Shown: one piece after another, positions 11,936-22,690 of the stretch
Layout of the letters: each line of letters starts with the position of its first letter
How positions within the stretch are numbered: position 1 is the first letter of the stretch
From: Tenodera sinensis
Taxonomy: Eukaryota; Arthropoda; Insecta; Mantodea; Mantidae
Reading direction: 5' to 3'
Length of the DNA: 64,000 nucleotides
NCBI GenBank assembly: GCA_030765045.1
Contig: CM060963.1
Coordinates: forward strand, 120,595,735 to 120,659,734
Position numbers and translations under genes: made by a program
The notes under the pieces: model-generated
The model's database searches: none
The model's input: the letters and a program-made list of their open reading frames with translations, nothing else
What the model was told of the DNA's origin: nothing

Positions 11936-12690
11936 TTCAATTCAATTCAATTCAATTTTATTGCAATTCAATATGGTGTAATACACGATTGAATCCAGTC
12001 AATAGTAAGCAAGTACATATGAGTAGCAAAGACGTTAATAATAAACAATAACAATAATAATGATAATAATAGTAATATACAAAGAACTGATTAACCAAGT
12101 AGTAGAGACTATGCACAATGAGCTATGTACAGTATGTACAATTTATAATTAAATTTATACAACTTATAGAATATAAATACAAAACTAGTGCTGTCAATGC
12201 AATATTACAAGCTAGTTATTATTTACTATTACAGAATTTATTTACACAGATATTCATCAGTACTGTAAAACGATTTACTAATTAGGAACTGTTTTAACAG
12301 TTGTTTAAATTTATTTAAATTATTATTGTGCCATTTCTTTATTTCTTCTGGTAGTCCATTATAAAATTTTATTCCAGTAAAACTAGGCATCTTTTCATAC
12401 AAATGTAATCTGTGACTAGGAATAGCATAGTCATTTTTATGTCTGGTATTGTATCTATGAACATCAGAGTTGGTTAGTGACAAAGAGTTGTACTTTATAA
12501 AATGTAGAATGGTTTTGTAAATATATAAGCTTGGTAGGGTTAAAATATTTAATTGCTTAAAGGTATTTCTGCATGGCTCATTGAAATTTAGTTTGCCTAA
12601 GTATCGAACTGCCCTTTTTTGTAAAATAAATATTTTACCAAAATTTGCTTTAGATGTGGTGCCCCATAGTTCAATTGCATAAGCCATATG
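11936..12690 (-). mobile_element. 5'-truncated LINE fragment inside Gypsy B pol
   Basis: The minus-strand ORF 12687-12238 encodes the C-terminal end of a non-LTR reverse transcriptase: YAIELWGT, the CRNTFKQLNILTLPSLYIY block, HRYNTRHK and a final FYSTDEYL. The 3' end at 11936-11960 is a tandem pentanucleotide tail (ATTGA units on the minus strand). The truncation point is near 12690, where sequence returns to Gypsy B RT-RNase H. I could not define a convincing target duplication (at most a few bases such as GCAT). Clade not assigned. It must be younger than the host element. Confidence 0.8.
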
Positions 12691-14902
12691 CGAGTGAATA
12701 AGGGTGTGGATTGTATATCGTTTCGGGTATGTGACTCTCCGACCTTAACCTTGACAATAAGTCACTGAAGATGTTCTCCTTCCCCGGGATATGTTTGACC
12801 TCTATGTCGTGTGACATTATCTCATGTATGTACCTTGAGATTTTGGAGTTGGTTAGCTTGCATTTTTGAATGAAGGACAGGCTTACGTGATCTGTATATA
12901 TAATTATTTTATAAAGATATATATATTGTCTGAACTTTTGCAACGCAAAATGGATTGCACCTATTTCCAGTTCGGTTATGCAGGCATTGGCTTCTATTTT
13001 ATTTAAAAATCTAGAAGCTGTGGCAATCACATGTTTGTTGCCATCTGCATCTTCCTGTGCTAATATTGCTCCATATGAGTGCGCACTAGCATCGGTGTAT
13101 ACTAGAAAAGGTGAATTTGGATCCGGTCGTTCCAGGAGAATACTGTGCTTGAAAAGTTCCTTGATATTCTCAAAGGCCACCTGGTGTTCAGCATTCCATT
13201 CCCACTTAGTATCTTTTTTTAACAGTGCTCTAAGGGGTACCAATTCCTTAGCGTAGTTGACCACGAATTTCGACTGGTACTGTAAAATGCCCAGAAACCT
13301 CCTCAACTGTTTTAAGTTACGTGGGGGTGGTATATTCTCTATGGCCTTGACCCTCTCCGGATTAGGTTGTATACCATCAGGTGTTATGATGTGGCCTAGA
13401 AATTCAGCTTCTTTGACGAAAAACTCACACTTTTCTAAATTTAGGGTCATGTTGCTTTCCTGGAACCTGGATAATACATAATCTATGTGATGTAAGTGCG
13501 ACTCGGGATTCTCACTGTATATTAAAAAGTCGTCTACATATTGCGTCACAAAAGTCTCGATGGTATCTCCAAAAACTTTGTCCAGAGCCCTCAGTAGTGC
13601 ACTGCTACTGGTCGATAGTCCAAAGGCACATTTTGAAAAATGGTATACCTTTCCTTTGTGCAAGAAACAGGTATATTTCCTGACATCTGGATGAAGAGGA
13701 ATTTGCCAGAATGATGCTGTCAAGTCAAGACTAGTGAAATGTTGACCTCCCTTCAATTTCGATATTAGTTGGTCTACCCCCTCAGGCCTGTAGTGATCCG
13801 GCAAGGTATGTGTATTTATCTTCCTTGCGTCTATGGTCATCCTCAATTTTCCCCCTTTCTTATGGACCCATACTACTGGATTCACATAACATGAGTCCGA
13901 CGGCTCTATTATTCCGTCCGCTAACATTTTCTGGATTACTCTGTCAGCTTCCTCCCTAATGGAGTTGGGGATGGGCCTGGATTTGTGTGAATAGGGGGTA
14001 ATATTTGTTACTGTAAAGGTATGTACGTACTTGTTACACATACCTGGCTTTTTATTGAAAACTTTCCTGTTTTTAACCAATATTTTCCTAAGTTGGTTTC
14101 TTTCCTCTTCAGAGATGCCATGTGCCCCCCAGACCTTCTCATCGATTAGCTGTAACATCGATTCTTCTCCATCTGTTGGTAGTGGTTCAGGTTGGTAGTT
14201 GTCCCAGGCAACATACTCGTCTTCTGTGCAGATCCAATGGCTGCAAACGTTAGTTTCTTCATCGCTCGTCCAACCTGTTTTCTTCTTATTTACCCTTAGG
14301 TCTACCAATCTATTCTCGTGGACATTGATGTTCTCCACAAAGAATTGTTCATCCTGATGGATCCCTGTCTGGTCTGGTTCCTCCTGGCATGTTTCTTCCT
14401 CCAGGAACTTCGCAGTGCATTCTGAGGCTCCTTCCTTAATGATAAATTCATGTAGGTCATAGTTAATTAGCGATCTCCAAAGGTTAAGCAAATCACTGCC
14501 AATGATTAGGGTAGCTGTTAGTCTAGGTATTACTAGGGCAATAAAATCGAACTTCCAACTTCCGATTTCAATTACCAGCCTTACCTGGTATTTAACATGT
14601 TCCTTTTTCTTGCCAATTGCTGTGCTGCAATACACTCCACACACAGGCAAGAATTCAGCATTTCTTTTAGTTATCAGTTCCTGGAACAGCTGTTCGTCAC
14701 ATACTGATGTGCTGGCTCCTGTATCAATCATCGCTGGCAATTCGATGCCCCATACCTTCAGCCTAATCATTGGTGGATTGGTTATTTCCTTTCTTTCACT
14801 CGCCTGTCTTCTCAAGGTATATACATTACATTGGTCAATATCGCCCCTACTGCCACACAGGTCAACTTCCGGGACACAAAGTTGACTTGTACTTAGTTTT
14901 CC
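12691..14902 (-). CDS. Gypsy B pol: protease, reverse transcriptase, RNase H
   Basis: Pol frame from the frameshift heptamer at 14902-14896. In order: aspartic protease with AMIDTGASTSV; RT with TIDARKIN, LDLTASFWQIPL, the catalytic YVDDFLIY and the primer-grip FLGHII region; RNase H with YTDASAHSYGAI and TELEIGAIHFAL. The frame lacks a genuine ATG (the first plausible start is a TTG), consistent with a Gag-Pol fusion. It is intact until the LINE insertion near 12690 cuts off integrase. The upstream connection to gag is open in the -1 frame without stops. Confidence 0.93.
14861..14902 (-). other. -1 frameshift signal of Gypsy B: heptamer plus hairpin
   Basis: Minus strand, gag frame: CAG GAA AAC TAA, giving the slippery heptamer G GAA AAC directly before the gag stop. 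Nine nucleotides downstream (14886-14861) an 8-bp perfect stem, GTCAACTT paired with AAGTTGAC, closes a 10-nt loop. The pol frame is open from the heptamer onward and is in -1 register to gag. Heptamer, spacing and stem together make a strong frameshift candidate. Confidence 0.75.
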
Positions 14903-16917
14903 TGGACGTTGGAGGTGATCGTCGTTTCTGTGTTCTGTGCAGTATCGGTCCTATCCGGCACATTTTCATTCTGTTCCTGTTGTCTTACGTTGTCGGTGTT
15001 CCCTTGGTTTCTGCCCCTTTGACGTGAACCCCTATTGTACGACGGCCTATGGCTGTTCATGTATTCCCTACAGAATCGTATATGATTCACTTGATGGGTA
15101 CGGTCTCCTGGTCTTCCACGATCATATCTATGCGTTCTGTATCTTGATTCACCCCTCGGTATCGTGTCGTGGTACCGCTGTCTTGTGTTCTCCATCCTCT
15201 CGCCATGATTATGTGGTTGTGGGAAATGGTGTGCCCCTCTCCCCCTTTCATGGGTACTCCTAGTATTTCTATGTTCTCCCTCACTCTGGTTGTTCGTAGT
15301 CGTGTTTCGGTTTAGGATGGGTGAGTTTGGGTGACCGTTCCTATGTCTATGCTCATTAGGCCGACCATTTTGTGTTTCGAAGGCTGTTAGCAATTCTATC
15401 ATATCTGCAAAATCTACTGGCCTCGCAACAATTAACCCTGTTCTCACTGTGTCTGGGAAATGTCTTGTTATGCTGGCAATTAGTTCTGCCTCCGACAAGT
15501 TGGGGTCTAATAGCTTTCCTTTGTTGGCTACTTTCATAAAATAATCGACTAGCGACAACCCTTTGGTTGGATCGTATCTACCTGTCGCTAGCTCTACCCT
15601 AGTTTGGTTTTGTTTAGCTGGGCCCCAATACCTTGATAGGAATAAATTTCTGAATGAGCTATAAGACTCATGACAAGCTAGTGTTAACCTGAGCCATTCT
15701 AATGCCTTGTTTTTTAAGCTTTTCTTAACTATCATCATCCTAAGCTCGTTTGGTATCCTTTTCACTTTAAAATATTCCTCCATCTCTTTAACAAAGAGTT
15801 TTGGATCGTCTCCCTTCTCCTCGTCAAATGTAGGTGGTGTGATTTCATGTAATATGCTGTTGGTGTAACATGTGTTATGTGTTGTGTCATTGTTTGGTTG
15901 TGAACCTCTTTCTCTACATGGTGAGTCAACATTTTGTACATTACTCAAATAACTCTCATCTTGTACATTACTTACATCTAAATCATCCTGTCTTTGTAAT
16001 GCCTTCACAACATCATTTACATTAGCCAAACTTTCTTTCCCTTTTTTCATTTCTTCACAAATTGATTTTAAATCATTCTTTATTTCTAAGTGGCTTTGTT
16101 TCATATCATTTATAGCATCCTGTTGTGAAAGCATCACATCATTCATTGTCTTAATTTTAGGAATTACAATTTGTTCTACAGTTTCATTTATAATGTCTTT
16201 CTTTACTACCTCAATTTCTTTCCTTAATTCCTCAGTTATTTCTGCTTTTACATTTGTAATCTTACAGTCTACACTTGTATTACATTCTGTTATTTCATCC
16301 CTACATCTAGCAATTTCTCCTTCTAACACAATTTTATTTTCTCTCATCTCTGATTCTATCTTTCCCATCCTATCTCCTACAATTTCTATCCTAGCTTCTA
16401 AGGCTTCCTTTGTTTCATTTAAGTTTTTATGTACTAATTTTAAATTAGTTTCCATTACTTTCATATTTTCTTTACACTCCTGTCTTCCTAATTCTATTTT
16501 CTGTTCTAAGTCTTTTCTCACTTCCTCCATTTTCTGACCTATCTCTTCCTTATTCTGTTCCATTTTCTGACCTAAACTTTGTTCTATATCCTGTTTCAAT
16601 TCTATGTTATTTTGTTTCATTTTCTGACCTAAACTTTGTTCTATGTCCTGTTTTAATTCTGCATTATTTTGCTCCATTTTCTGACCTAATTCTACCTTGT
16701 TTTGTTCCAGTTTCTGTTCTAGTCTTTCAAACATCATCATCATTAACCTTTGATCTTTGCTTATTTCCGCCTGTTCACCTTCTAATTCTATCTGATAACT
16801 AGGGCTATCTGCCCCTTCCCCCACTCCTGTTTCTATCTCTTTTCGCGACATTTTAATTCCTTTATCTAATTCACTTAATGTTGAAAGTCCTGCTACTTTG
16901 CCACTTCTAAGTAGCAT
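14893..16917 (-). CDS. Gypsy B Gag polyprotein
   Basis: 674 residues from the ATG at 16917 (the frame opens slightly upstream at a non-ATG codon). N-terminal half: long coiled coil with tandem EQ-rich heptads (repeats of QKMEQN-type units around residues 75-140). Then a gag capsid-like domain homologous to that of element A (DDPKLFVKEMEEYF, VDYFMKVANKGK, RHFPDTVRTGLIVARP). The C-terminus is Arg/His/Asn-rich with RGRG patches and no CCHC knuckle. No internal stop. Confidence 0.92.
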   Translation of the reverse strand: MLLRSGKVAGLSTLSELDKGIKMSRKEIETGVGEGADSPSYQIELEGEQAEISKDQRLMMMMFERLEQKLEQNKVELGQKMEQNNAELKQDIEQSLGQKMKQNNIELKQDIEQSLGQKMEQNKEEIGQKMEEVRKDLEQKIELGRQECKENMKVMETNLKLVHKNLNETKEALEARIEIVGDRMGKIESEMRENKIVLEGEIARCRDEITECNTSVDCKITNVKAEITEELRKEIEVVKKDIINETVEQIVIPKIKTMNDVMLSQQDAINDMKQSHLEIKNDLKSICEEMKKGKESLANVNDVVKALQRQDDLDVSNVQDESYLSNVQNVDSPCRERGSQPNNDTTHNTCYTNSILHEITPPTFDEEKGDDPKLFVKEMEEYFKVKRIPNELRMMIVKKSLKNKALEWLRLTLACHESYSSFRNLFLSRYWGPAKQNQTRVELATGRYDPTKGLSLVDYFMKVANKGKLLDPNLSEAELIASITRHFPDTVRTGLIVARPVDFADMIELLTAFETQNGRPNEHRHRNGHPNSPILNRNTTTNNQSEGEHRNTRSTHERGRGAHHFPQPHNHGERMENTRQRYHDTIPRGESRYRTHRYDRGRPGDRTHQVNHIRFCREYMNSHRPSYNRGSRQRGRNQGNTDNVRQQEQNENVPDRTDTAQNTETTITSNVQEN

Positions 16918-17184
16918 TAATAAATGGAAATAAAATAAAGACAAAAATTTTGGATCCTACTTTTTTTTCTGCTGGTTCTTCGTCCAGTTATTTACGTCTC
17001 CTGGGTAGTTGGCTTCACCAGATGATCTCCGGTGTTTTTCCCACGTTGATTCTCCGTGTATCGATGTTTTGTTGGATCGTTGATATCAAACGATGTTCAA
17101 TGGCGTCTTTTTCCTGCACGATGAGATGGCGTCCTTTTGATGTTTTTCGCACTCGTAATTTTGCATTCCATTCTAAATTAGCGC

Positions 17185-17202
17185 TCCACGTTGGGCAAGC
17201 CA
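17185..17202 (-). other. Primer-binding site of Gypsy B
   Basis: Two bases inside the 5' LTR the minus strand reads TGGCTTGCCCAACGTGG, beginning with TGG as expected for pairing to a tRNA 3' CCA end. The element A site begins TGGCGACCCAACGTG, clearly related. I did not identify the tRNA. Confidence 0.65.
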
Positions 17203-17204
17203 TT

Positions 17205-17756
17205 TGAGGCGGGTTTTATTAATTAGGTCTTTATCTAGCAGCGGGAATATAGCAGCAGGAGTAATGTTTTTACTAAAAGGTGGAAAGTTTGTTATAGCAG
17301 ACGCCACTCTTATCTGCAGGGTCGACGGTCGAAGAATGGAATGCAAAAGCCAACGTTCTTTTATCACAAACACATTTATTCGATATTTACACTTTTTATC
17401 ACAACTTCAGTTAGTTAACAACTTTTAAAATTCGATAGCGTCTATGCTGGTTAAAAGTTTGGGTGTAATTTACATGTTCACACGCCATCAGCAATTATAC
17501 GTCCTTCCACTTTGAGTTCACAGATGCTAATGATAAAAGAGTGCTTGGCGTCTGTGTGACGCAACACCGCCATTCTTATGTATTCATCCGCGCAACAGTT
17601 CTCATTGGTTGAACTCAAAGTGACGAGAAGACATTGGATCTTGAATATTGAAAAAAATAAGTCCCTGATACACCCAAATTAAAAGAATTAAAAATTTACA
17701 CACTCTTACAAAAATATTTACATGAACAATTTTCTATTAGTCAATATTCTGTCTCA
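17205..17756 (-). repeat. 5' LTR of Gypsy B (552 bp)
   Basis: Partner of 8570-9121; two differences seen. The right flank ATAC matches the left flank of the other LTR. Confidence 0.95.
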
Positions 17757-18692
17757 ATACTTAGAATCGGAGAAGCTTTAGAGCTGATGCACTTAATAGC
17801 TTATATTAGCTAACAATACCAAATTGCTGTAATCTTATAAGCAGTTCAGCATTTTTGTCTCTTTGTTCCACACTGCTATTCATAAAATGTACATTTCTTT
17901 GAGCCTAAAATAGAAGAGAGATAAAATTATACTTGATCCTAAGATTATATCAGTTCTGTGGTTATTATGGTGGTACCAGATTTAAAGTTTTATAAATATA
18001 TCTGTCTGATTCCAAGCAGGGAAGTTAATGAAGATCAGAGAATTTCCTGATCAATTAGAATGTTAACACTTTTAACACTTACTTCAGAATATGGGGGTCA
18101 CTGAAAATTTTAAGATGTGAGAAAATGAAAGTTGATCCACTTGGATTAAATGTTTTAAACTCTTTGTGAGTATACTGGTATTGGGGAGTGACTCCCACTC
18201 AGTGGCAGTTGCTCAGTGATCGCATACTCACAAACATACATCCACTAATATTTTTTCCTATATTAGAATGTGTATTTACCTCTATAGACATTCATATGAG
18301 AAGGTCGAATGTTGAATTTTTCTTCTATGTGAACTTGCTCTTTTAATTCTCCCACACCCTCTTTACCAAATGCCAGTGCATTCAGTCAATAAGCTGTAGA
18401 GATGCATAAACCTGATTTTGTGACTGACAAAGGGACCTTTATGGTGAGGCGTTGTGGGGAGAAGTGCAGAGCTTGCATTTAGGAGTACAGAAACTTAAAG
18501 CAGCATGATCGACAAGGCCAATAAATGTGATTGTTACTGCTCAAGCACACTACGTCCTTGTACAAATCTTCTCCATTTTCCATGCTACGAGCATTTCCCT
18601 CCTCATTTAACAGAAGTTGCAATCAACTTGCTAGGCAGTTAGCCAACTTGGTGTTTTTAAATATTATATAGCCATTTTCTATATTAAAATGA
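17757..18692. other. No gene recognised
   Basis: AT-rich, stops in all frames on both strands at short intervals. I looked here for the next exon of the minus-strand BDH1-like gene and found none. Confidence 0.5.
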
Positions 18693-18857
18693 GTTATGTT
18701 AATGTTGTTGTTGTTGTTGTTGTTGTTGTTTTCTAGTGCCTTGCATCTGGCAATGAAGCCATTAGCATTCGTGCTTTCCAATACTTTTGAACTGTAGTTT
18801 CTTCTGATCTTAATGCTTCACAGGTCTTCAAGTGGTCTTCAGTTATGTTAATGTTGT
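18693..18857 (-). mobile_element. 111-bp LINE 3'-end insertion with 16-bp target duplication
   Basis: 18731-18841 is identical to the 3' end of the LINE at 28243-29134 and to 57247-57357. On the minus strand it ends with the ORF2 stop and an (AAC)n tail. The flanks GTTATGTTAATGTTGT at 18693-18708 and 18842-18857 form a 16-bp target site duplication (the left copy overlaps the tail). So it is a true target-primed insertion, 5'-truncated exactly at TGAAGACCAC. Confidence 0.88.
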
Positions 18858-19572
18858 AAACACAATTATATCTATTTTTATTAAACCGTTATAAATGCAT
18901 ACAATTACTCTTCATGTCGAAGTTACTAAGGGCAATACTTCAGTATGGAATAGTTATTTTGTTACAGTGTTTATTATTGTTTGTAATGTTTGTGTTTCTG
19001 GCAGCAAACTTGTGTCTGCTCATAGTGGGAAATTTGAATGTATGAAAGTGTGGAAATGAATAGCATGGTGAAACTGAAGGAGCTAAATCTTTTGGCTTTG
19101 TTGTTAGAAGAGAAGCTTATTTTCTGTGCTTATTGTTTGTGAGTGAGAGAAATGGCATCTGGATAAATAGTAGTTGTTGTGATATTGGTCATTTAAAACA
19201 AAAAAATAGCAACACATGAAAGCTCAATTGCCCGTATGAATTGTGAATTAAAATTGTATGGTGTATGTCAGAGAGAGAAAGAGAGTAAAGGTGGAGAGGA
19301 TGTAATATACTGCACACCCACTGTGACAAGACATGAGCTGCCACTGCTCCCACACCAGGAATTCTAGCAGTACAAGGATGAACAACCTATGGCACACAAG
19401 TCCCTGCAATGGAGTGGGAAGAGAGCGTTTTCAGTTAACAATTTTCTATAATTTTAAAAGTGGGTTAAAGTGCCAAACTCTTGAACATTTGTAACAGAGT
19501 TCTGAGGACATTGCTCCTTCCTAGCAGTTTCAGAAATTTAAAAGGGGTTGAGCATCTTTGAAAGATGAGAAG
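18858..19572. other. No gene recognised
   Basis: AT-rich unique-looking sequence. Nothing supported. Confidence 0.5.
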
Positions 19573-20230
19573 GGTGCATCCAGCAACAGCAGTGACTGAG
19601 GAGAACATTACAGCATTGAGAAAGATGCTTCACAAAAGTAATCACATAACATTAAAAGAAATTGAAGCAGCATTAGAGATTGGTTCATAAGCAGTTTTTA
19701 AAATCCTCTATGAATTCTTTTATTTGAGAAAGGTCACATCCCGACGAGTGCCTCACAATTTGACAGAAGAAGAAAAACTTGCCTGCATTAAATGGTGTGG
19801 TAAAATGCTCACAAGATTCAAAGGAGGGGACTCTAGACAGATTTCTGACATCATCACATATTGATGAAACCTGGATTTTTTAATTTGATCCAGAGACCAA
19901 GCAACAATCAGCAGTGTGGATCTTTCCTGATGACAATCCACCAACAAAAGTGAAATGTTGCCAAAGTGTCCACAAGAAAATGGTGGCCTCATTTGTCCAA
20001 AAGGGTGATTTTGTGGCAACCATTTCTCTGGAGGAGCAAAATATGGTTACTGCCAATGGTGCGCTACAGTTTGTTTGCCAAAAGCTTTTTCCAAACTTCA
20101 AGAACAGTGGCCATGTACACAACTGTGAGGGATCCTTCTCCAGCATGACAACACGTCTGCACACACGGCCAACATCACCATTCTGTTCTTGGAGTCCACA
20201 AAGGTCAAACTTATGATTCAACCACCATAC
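19573..20230 (+). pseudogene. mariner-like transposase remnant
   Basis: Conceptual plus-strand translation across several frames gives the helix-turn-helix half (RPATAVTEENITALRKML; LTLKE-type IEAALEIG; RRVPHNLTEEEKL) and part of the catalytic half (a degenerate GDETW as ...ETWIF, DPETKQQSAVW, then HDN-like DNTSAHTA). Multiple stops and frameshifts make it dead. No inverted repeats were found around it. The minus-strand ORFs at 19753-20335 are shadows. Confidence 0.75.
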
Positions 20231-20599
20231 AGTACCTATGAAGAAAACATCTGGCAGGAGAGCTTCCAAAAGTGGTTTCAGCAAATGCAAAAATGTATAC
20301 AATGTGGTGGCGAGTACTCTGAGAAAGTAAGACAATCAGAATAATTTTTAAAACATTTATTCTTGGAGTATTGCAAAACCTTCGTAGTGACCCTCGTATT
20401 GCTAATAGTAACCTCTAGTGCAGGGGAAGGTTTTATTAGGCAAAGTTCCCTAAAAGGGAATGAAATCAAAGCTTCCATGAACAACAAGCTGTCATGGTGA
20501 TAACTTTACTACAGAGTAGTACATTACATGAATAAATTGAAAAGAGGTTATAAAAGTGAAATGCTAAAAAATAACTTCACTCATATAAAGGTTACTCAC
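20231..20599. other. Intron sequence, no gene
   Basis: Downstream of the donor site of exon 20600-20767 on the minus strand. Nothing else recognised. Confidence 0.5.
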
Positions 20600-20767
20600 C
20601 ATTAACAAAGTTACCAGGTTCCATAATGATTACATTTACTCCCCAACTTCTCATTTCAAACCTCAAGCAATCACTGAGGGCTTCCACTCCATATTTAACA
20701 ATACAGTAACTTGATCTGCTTGGTGCACATCGACGTCCCATTCCACTAGACATGTTGATTATCCGAC
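20600..20767 (-). CDS. BDH1-like short-chain dehydrogenase, exon with YxxxK
   Basis: 168-bp exon on the minus strand. It is bounded by an acceptor (ATTACAG before GTCGG, at 20770-20768) and donor (GTGAGT from 20599). Coding is phase 1 to phase 1: GT|CGG ATA ... AAT G. It encodes the strand-helix region INMSSG (catalytic Ser), then SYCIVKYG, the Tyr-x-x-x-Lys catalytic pair of SDR enzymes, then EALSDCLRFEM and IMEPGNF, characteristic of the BDH1/retinol dehydrogenase branch. Product: NAD-dependent oxidoreductase, in BDH1 the mitochondrial interconversion of 3-hydroxybutyrate and acetoacetate. It joins in frame to 51169-51321. The following exon was not found. Confidence 0.88.
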
Positions 20768-21239
20768 CTGTAATTAACATGCATTGTGTGTTACAAAAAG
20801 TTTTTTATTGGATACAGAATATAAGAGATCACTTATGTATTGAAGAAGGAAGCATTTTTGCAGTAAATGGAAATAAACCAAAATTAATAATGCAATATTT
20901 CAAGCCATGTTCAACAACTTTAACATCATATTAAAGCGTATTTCTTTTGCTACTCACTCTTGTATGAACTATTCTTAAAAATTTCATAGTGATACCTTGC
21001 AAAAACCATATTCAAGTGTTTCCATCATGGTAACAAGTACTTGAGATGAAAAGAAGGAAAGAAGAAATGGAGGGGGGGAGGATGATCCCAATTAAATAAA
21101 GGTACAAGAGGTTGAAACCTGAAAGTAATAACAAGCAATACAAGAAGTGGTGAACTCCACAAAGAAAATAAATATGAAATAAATTCTGTGTTTTAACATC
21201 TACATACATTTCTTGTATAGTAAGATTTGGTTTATCTCT
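20768..21239. other. Intron sequence, no gene
   Basis: Start of the roughly 30.4-kb intron (20768-51168). No element recognised in this stretch. Confidence 0.5.
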
Positions 21240-21690
21240 TACGGTTTACCAGTTATGCAAAAGCCATCAAGAGCAAACAGGGCTACATGGCTACAGCCAG
21301 AAATTTTAAAATACATATTTCTTTGCCATAAAAATATTTTAAACATATGGTATTTTAATGAAAATCGTTAGTCAGTTTGAGGAAATAAAAATTTTCAAAA
21401 AATTTCCATGTAAAGAGTAGTTGAGGGTAGAGGAATCTTCTTCAAAATTGTCACATCACATCCTTGAAAGTTATTAAACTTAAATACCAACTTTGGTTTT
21501 TAATGGACTTTTCATTTTTGAGTCATCCTGTTCACAGACAGAGCACACAGAGGCCTTTTTCTAAGAATGCTTTTTTTCTATTCAAGGTACCTCAAAACAT
21601 GTATTTCTGGTGAATTCTCAATATCAAATTTTTGGGTCGAATACAATACTTCCCCTACTTGCTATACATGGTAGAGAAAGTAGTAAGCTT
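21240..21690 (-). repeat. Unclassified interspersed repeat, copy 1
   Basis: Inverted and diverged relative to 63545-64000. Shared landmarks read on opposite strands include a GTTTACC...TTATGCAAAA start, the CCTTGAAAG...TTAAACTTAAATACCAACTTTG block and a final GAATACAATACTTCCCCTA. No ORF, LTR or inverted repeats seen. Orientation is arbitrary. Confidence 0.65.
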
Positions 21691-22690
21691 TTTCATATGT
21701 AGGAAAGCCATGTGAATGTAATGCATCATTTTGTTTATTTTCTCTATTGCTTACCCATCATAAGCTGAGCAAGTATTGCATTCCAGTCAAAAATTCAATA
21801 TAGATATGGCAATGGAAATATGTTTTAAGGTTTACTGTAATAATTATACATGTATACATGCTGGGTGTCCCAAAAAAACACCGACAATGCCTAGTATGTT
21901 GTGTGGGATGGCACACTGATTGATTTTAAAATAGGAACCTCTGTCCGGAAATGCACAGTTTGGACGCTGGAGAGTGCTGAAGTTTGAGAACGAACGGTTG
22001 TGATAATTGTTAACATTCATTTCGGTATCTTAATACGGAAGGTATACAACCCTTTAGCCATGTGGTACTGTGATTAAATGACCTGAGCCTAGTCATATTC
22101 CTAAGCATATTCTACATTCCTCCATAGAGTCTTGTGCGCATCCTACTGTGCTACTTGTGTATTTTTCAGTAACCTTTCTCAACAACAGCGCGACATGTAC
22201 CAGTACACGGCTGATGAAATGACCAACTTGAACACACTTTGATGTAAATGTGCAGAATCACCTCAAAATTGTATATGCAAATCGATGGATTGGTAGAGGT
22301 GGACTAGTTACATGGCCAGCAGGGTCATAGAATGACACATTTTGTCACATATGACACTTCTATGGAGTTGTATGAAGGGTATGGTGTATGGCACTCATGT
22401 CAGCAGAGGACCTTATGGCTTGAGTCCATGGAGCAATTGAAAATCTTCAAAGACAATCGCATGTATTTGGCCATGTGCATGAGGCTCACCACCGTCGATG
22501 TAGGCTCTGCAATGATGTAGGAAGTATACAGTTAGAAGCCCGTTTCTAATGTAGACAGCCTGATGCTGGGTTTATTGATGAAATGTGAATGTACACCCAT
22601 CTCATACTTCGATGCATTACAGCATCCAAACCGTGCATTTCTGGACAGGGGTTCCTTCTTGAAAAGTGATTAGTTAGGCATCCCAAACAA

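Larger units (their letters stand above)
8570..17756 (-). mobile_element. Ty3/Gypsy-type LTR retrotransposon B, near complete
   Basis: Two 552-bp LTRs (8570-9121 and 17205-17756) with TG...CA ends differ at only two positions I can see (a T/A near 8748 and a C/T near 8889). The flanks are ATAC on both sides, a 4-bp target duplication. On the minus strand the order is 5' LTR, primer-binding site, gag, protease-RT-RNase H, integrase, a long 3' untranslated region with a minisatellite, polypurine tract and 3' LTR. Damage: a LINE fragment inserted in pol (11936-12690) and one in-frame TAG near the integrase C-terminus. A recent insertion. Confidence 0.95.

Noticed and set aside
19753..20335. Minus-strand ORFs of 88 and 151 codons
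   Set aside because: Antisense shadows of the mariner-like remnant, whose plus-strand translation matches transposase.
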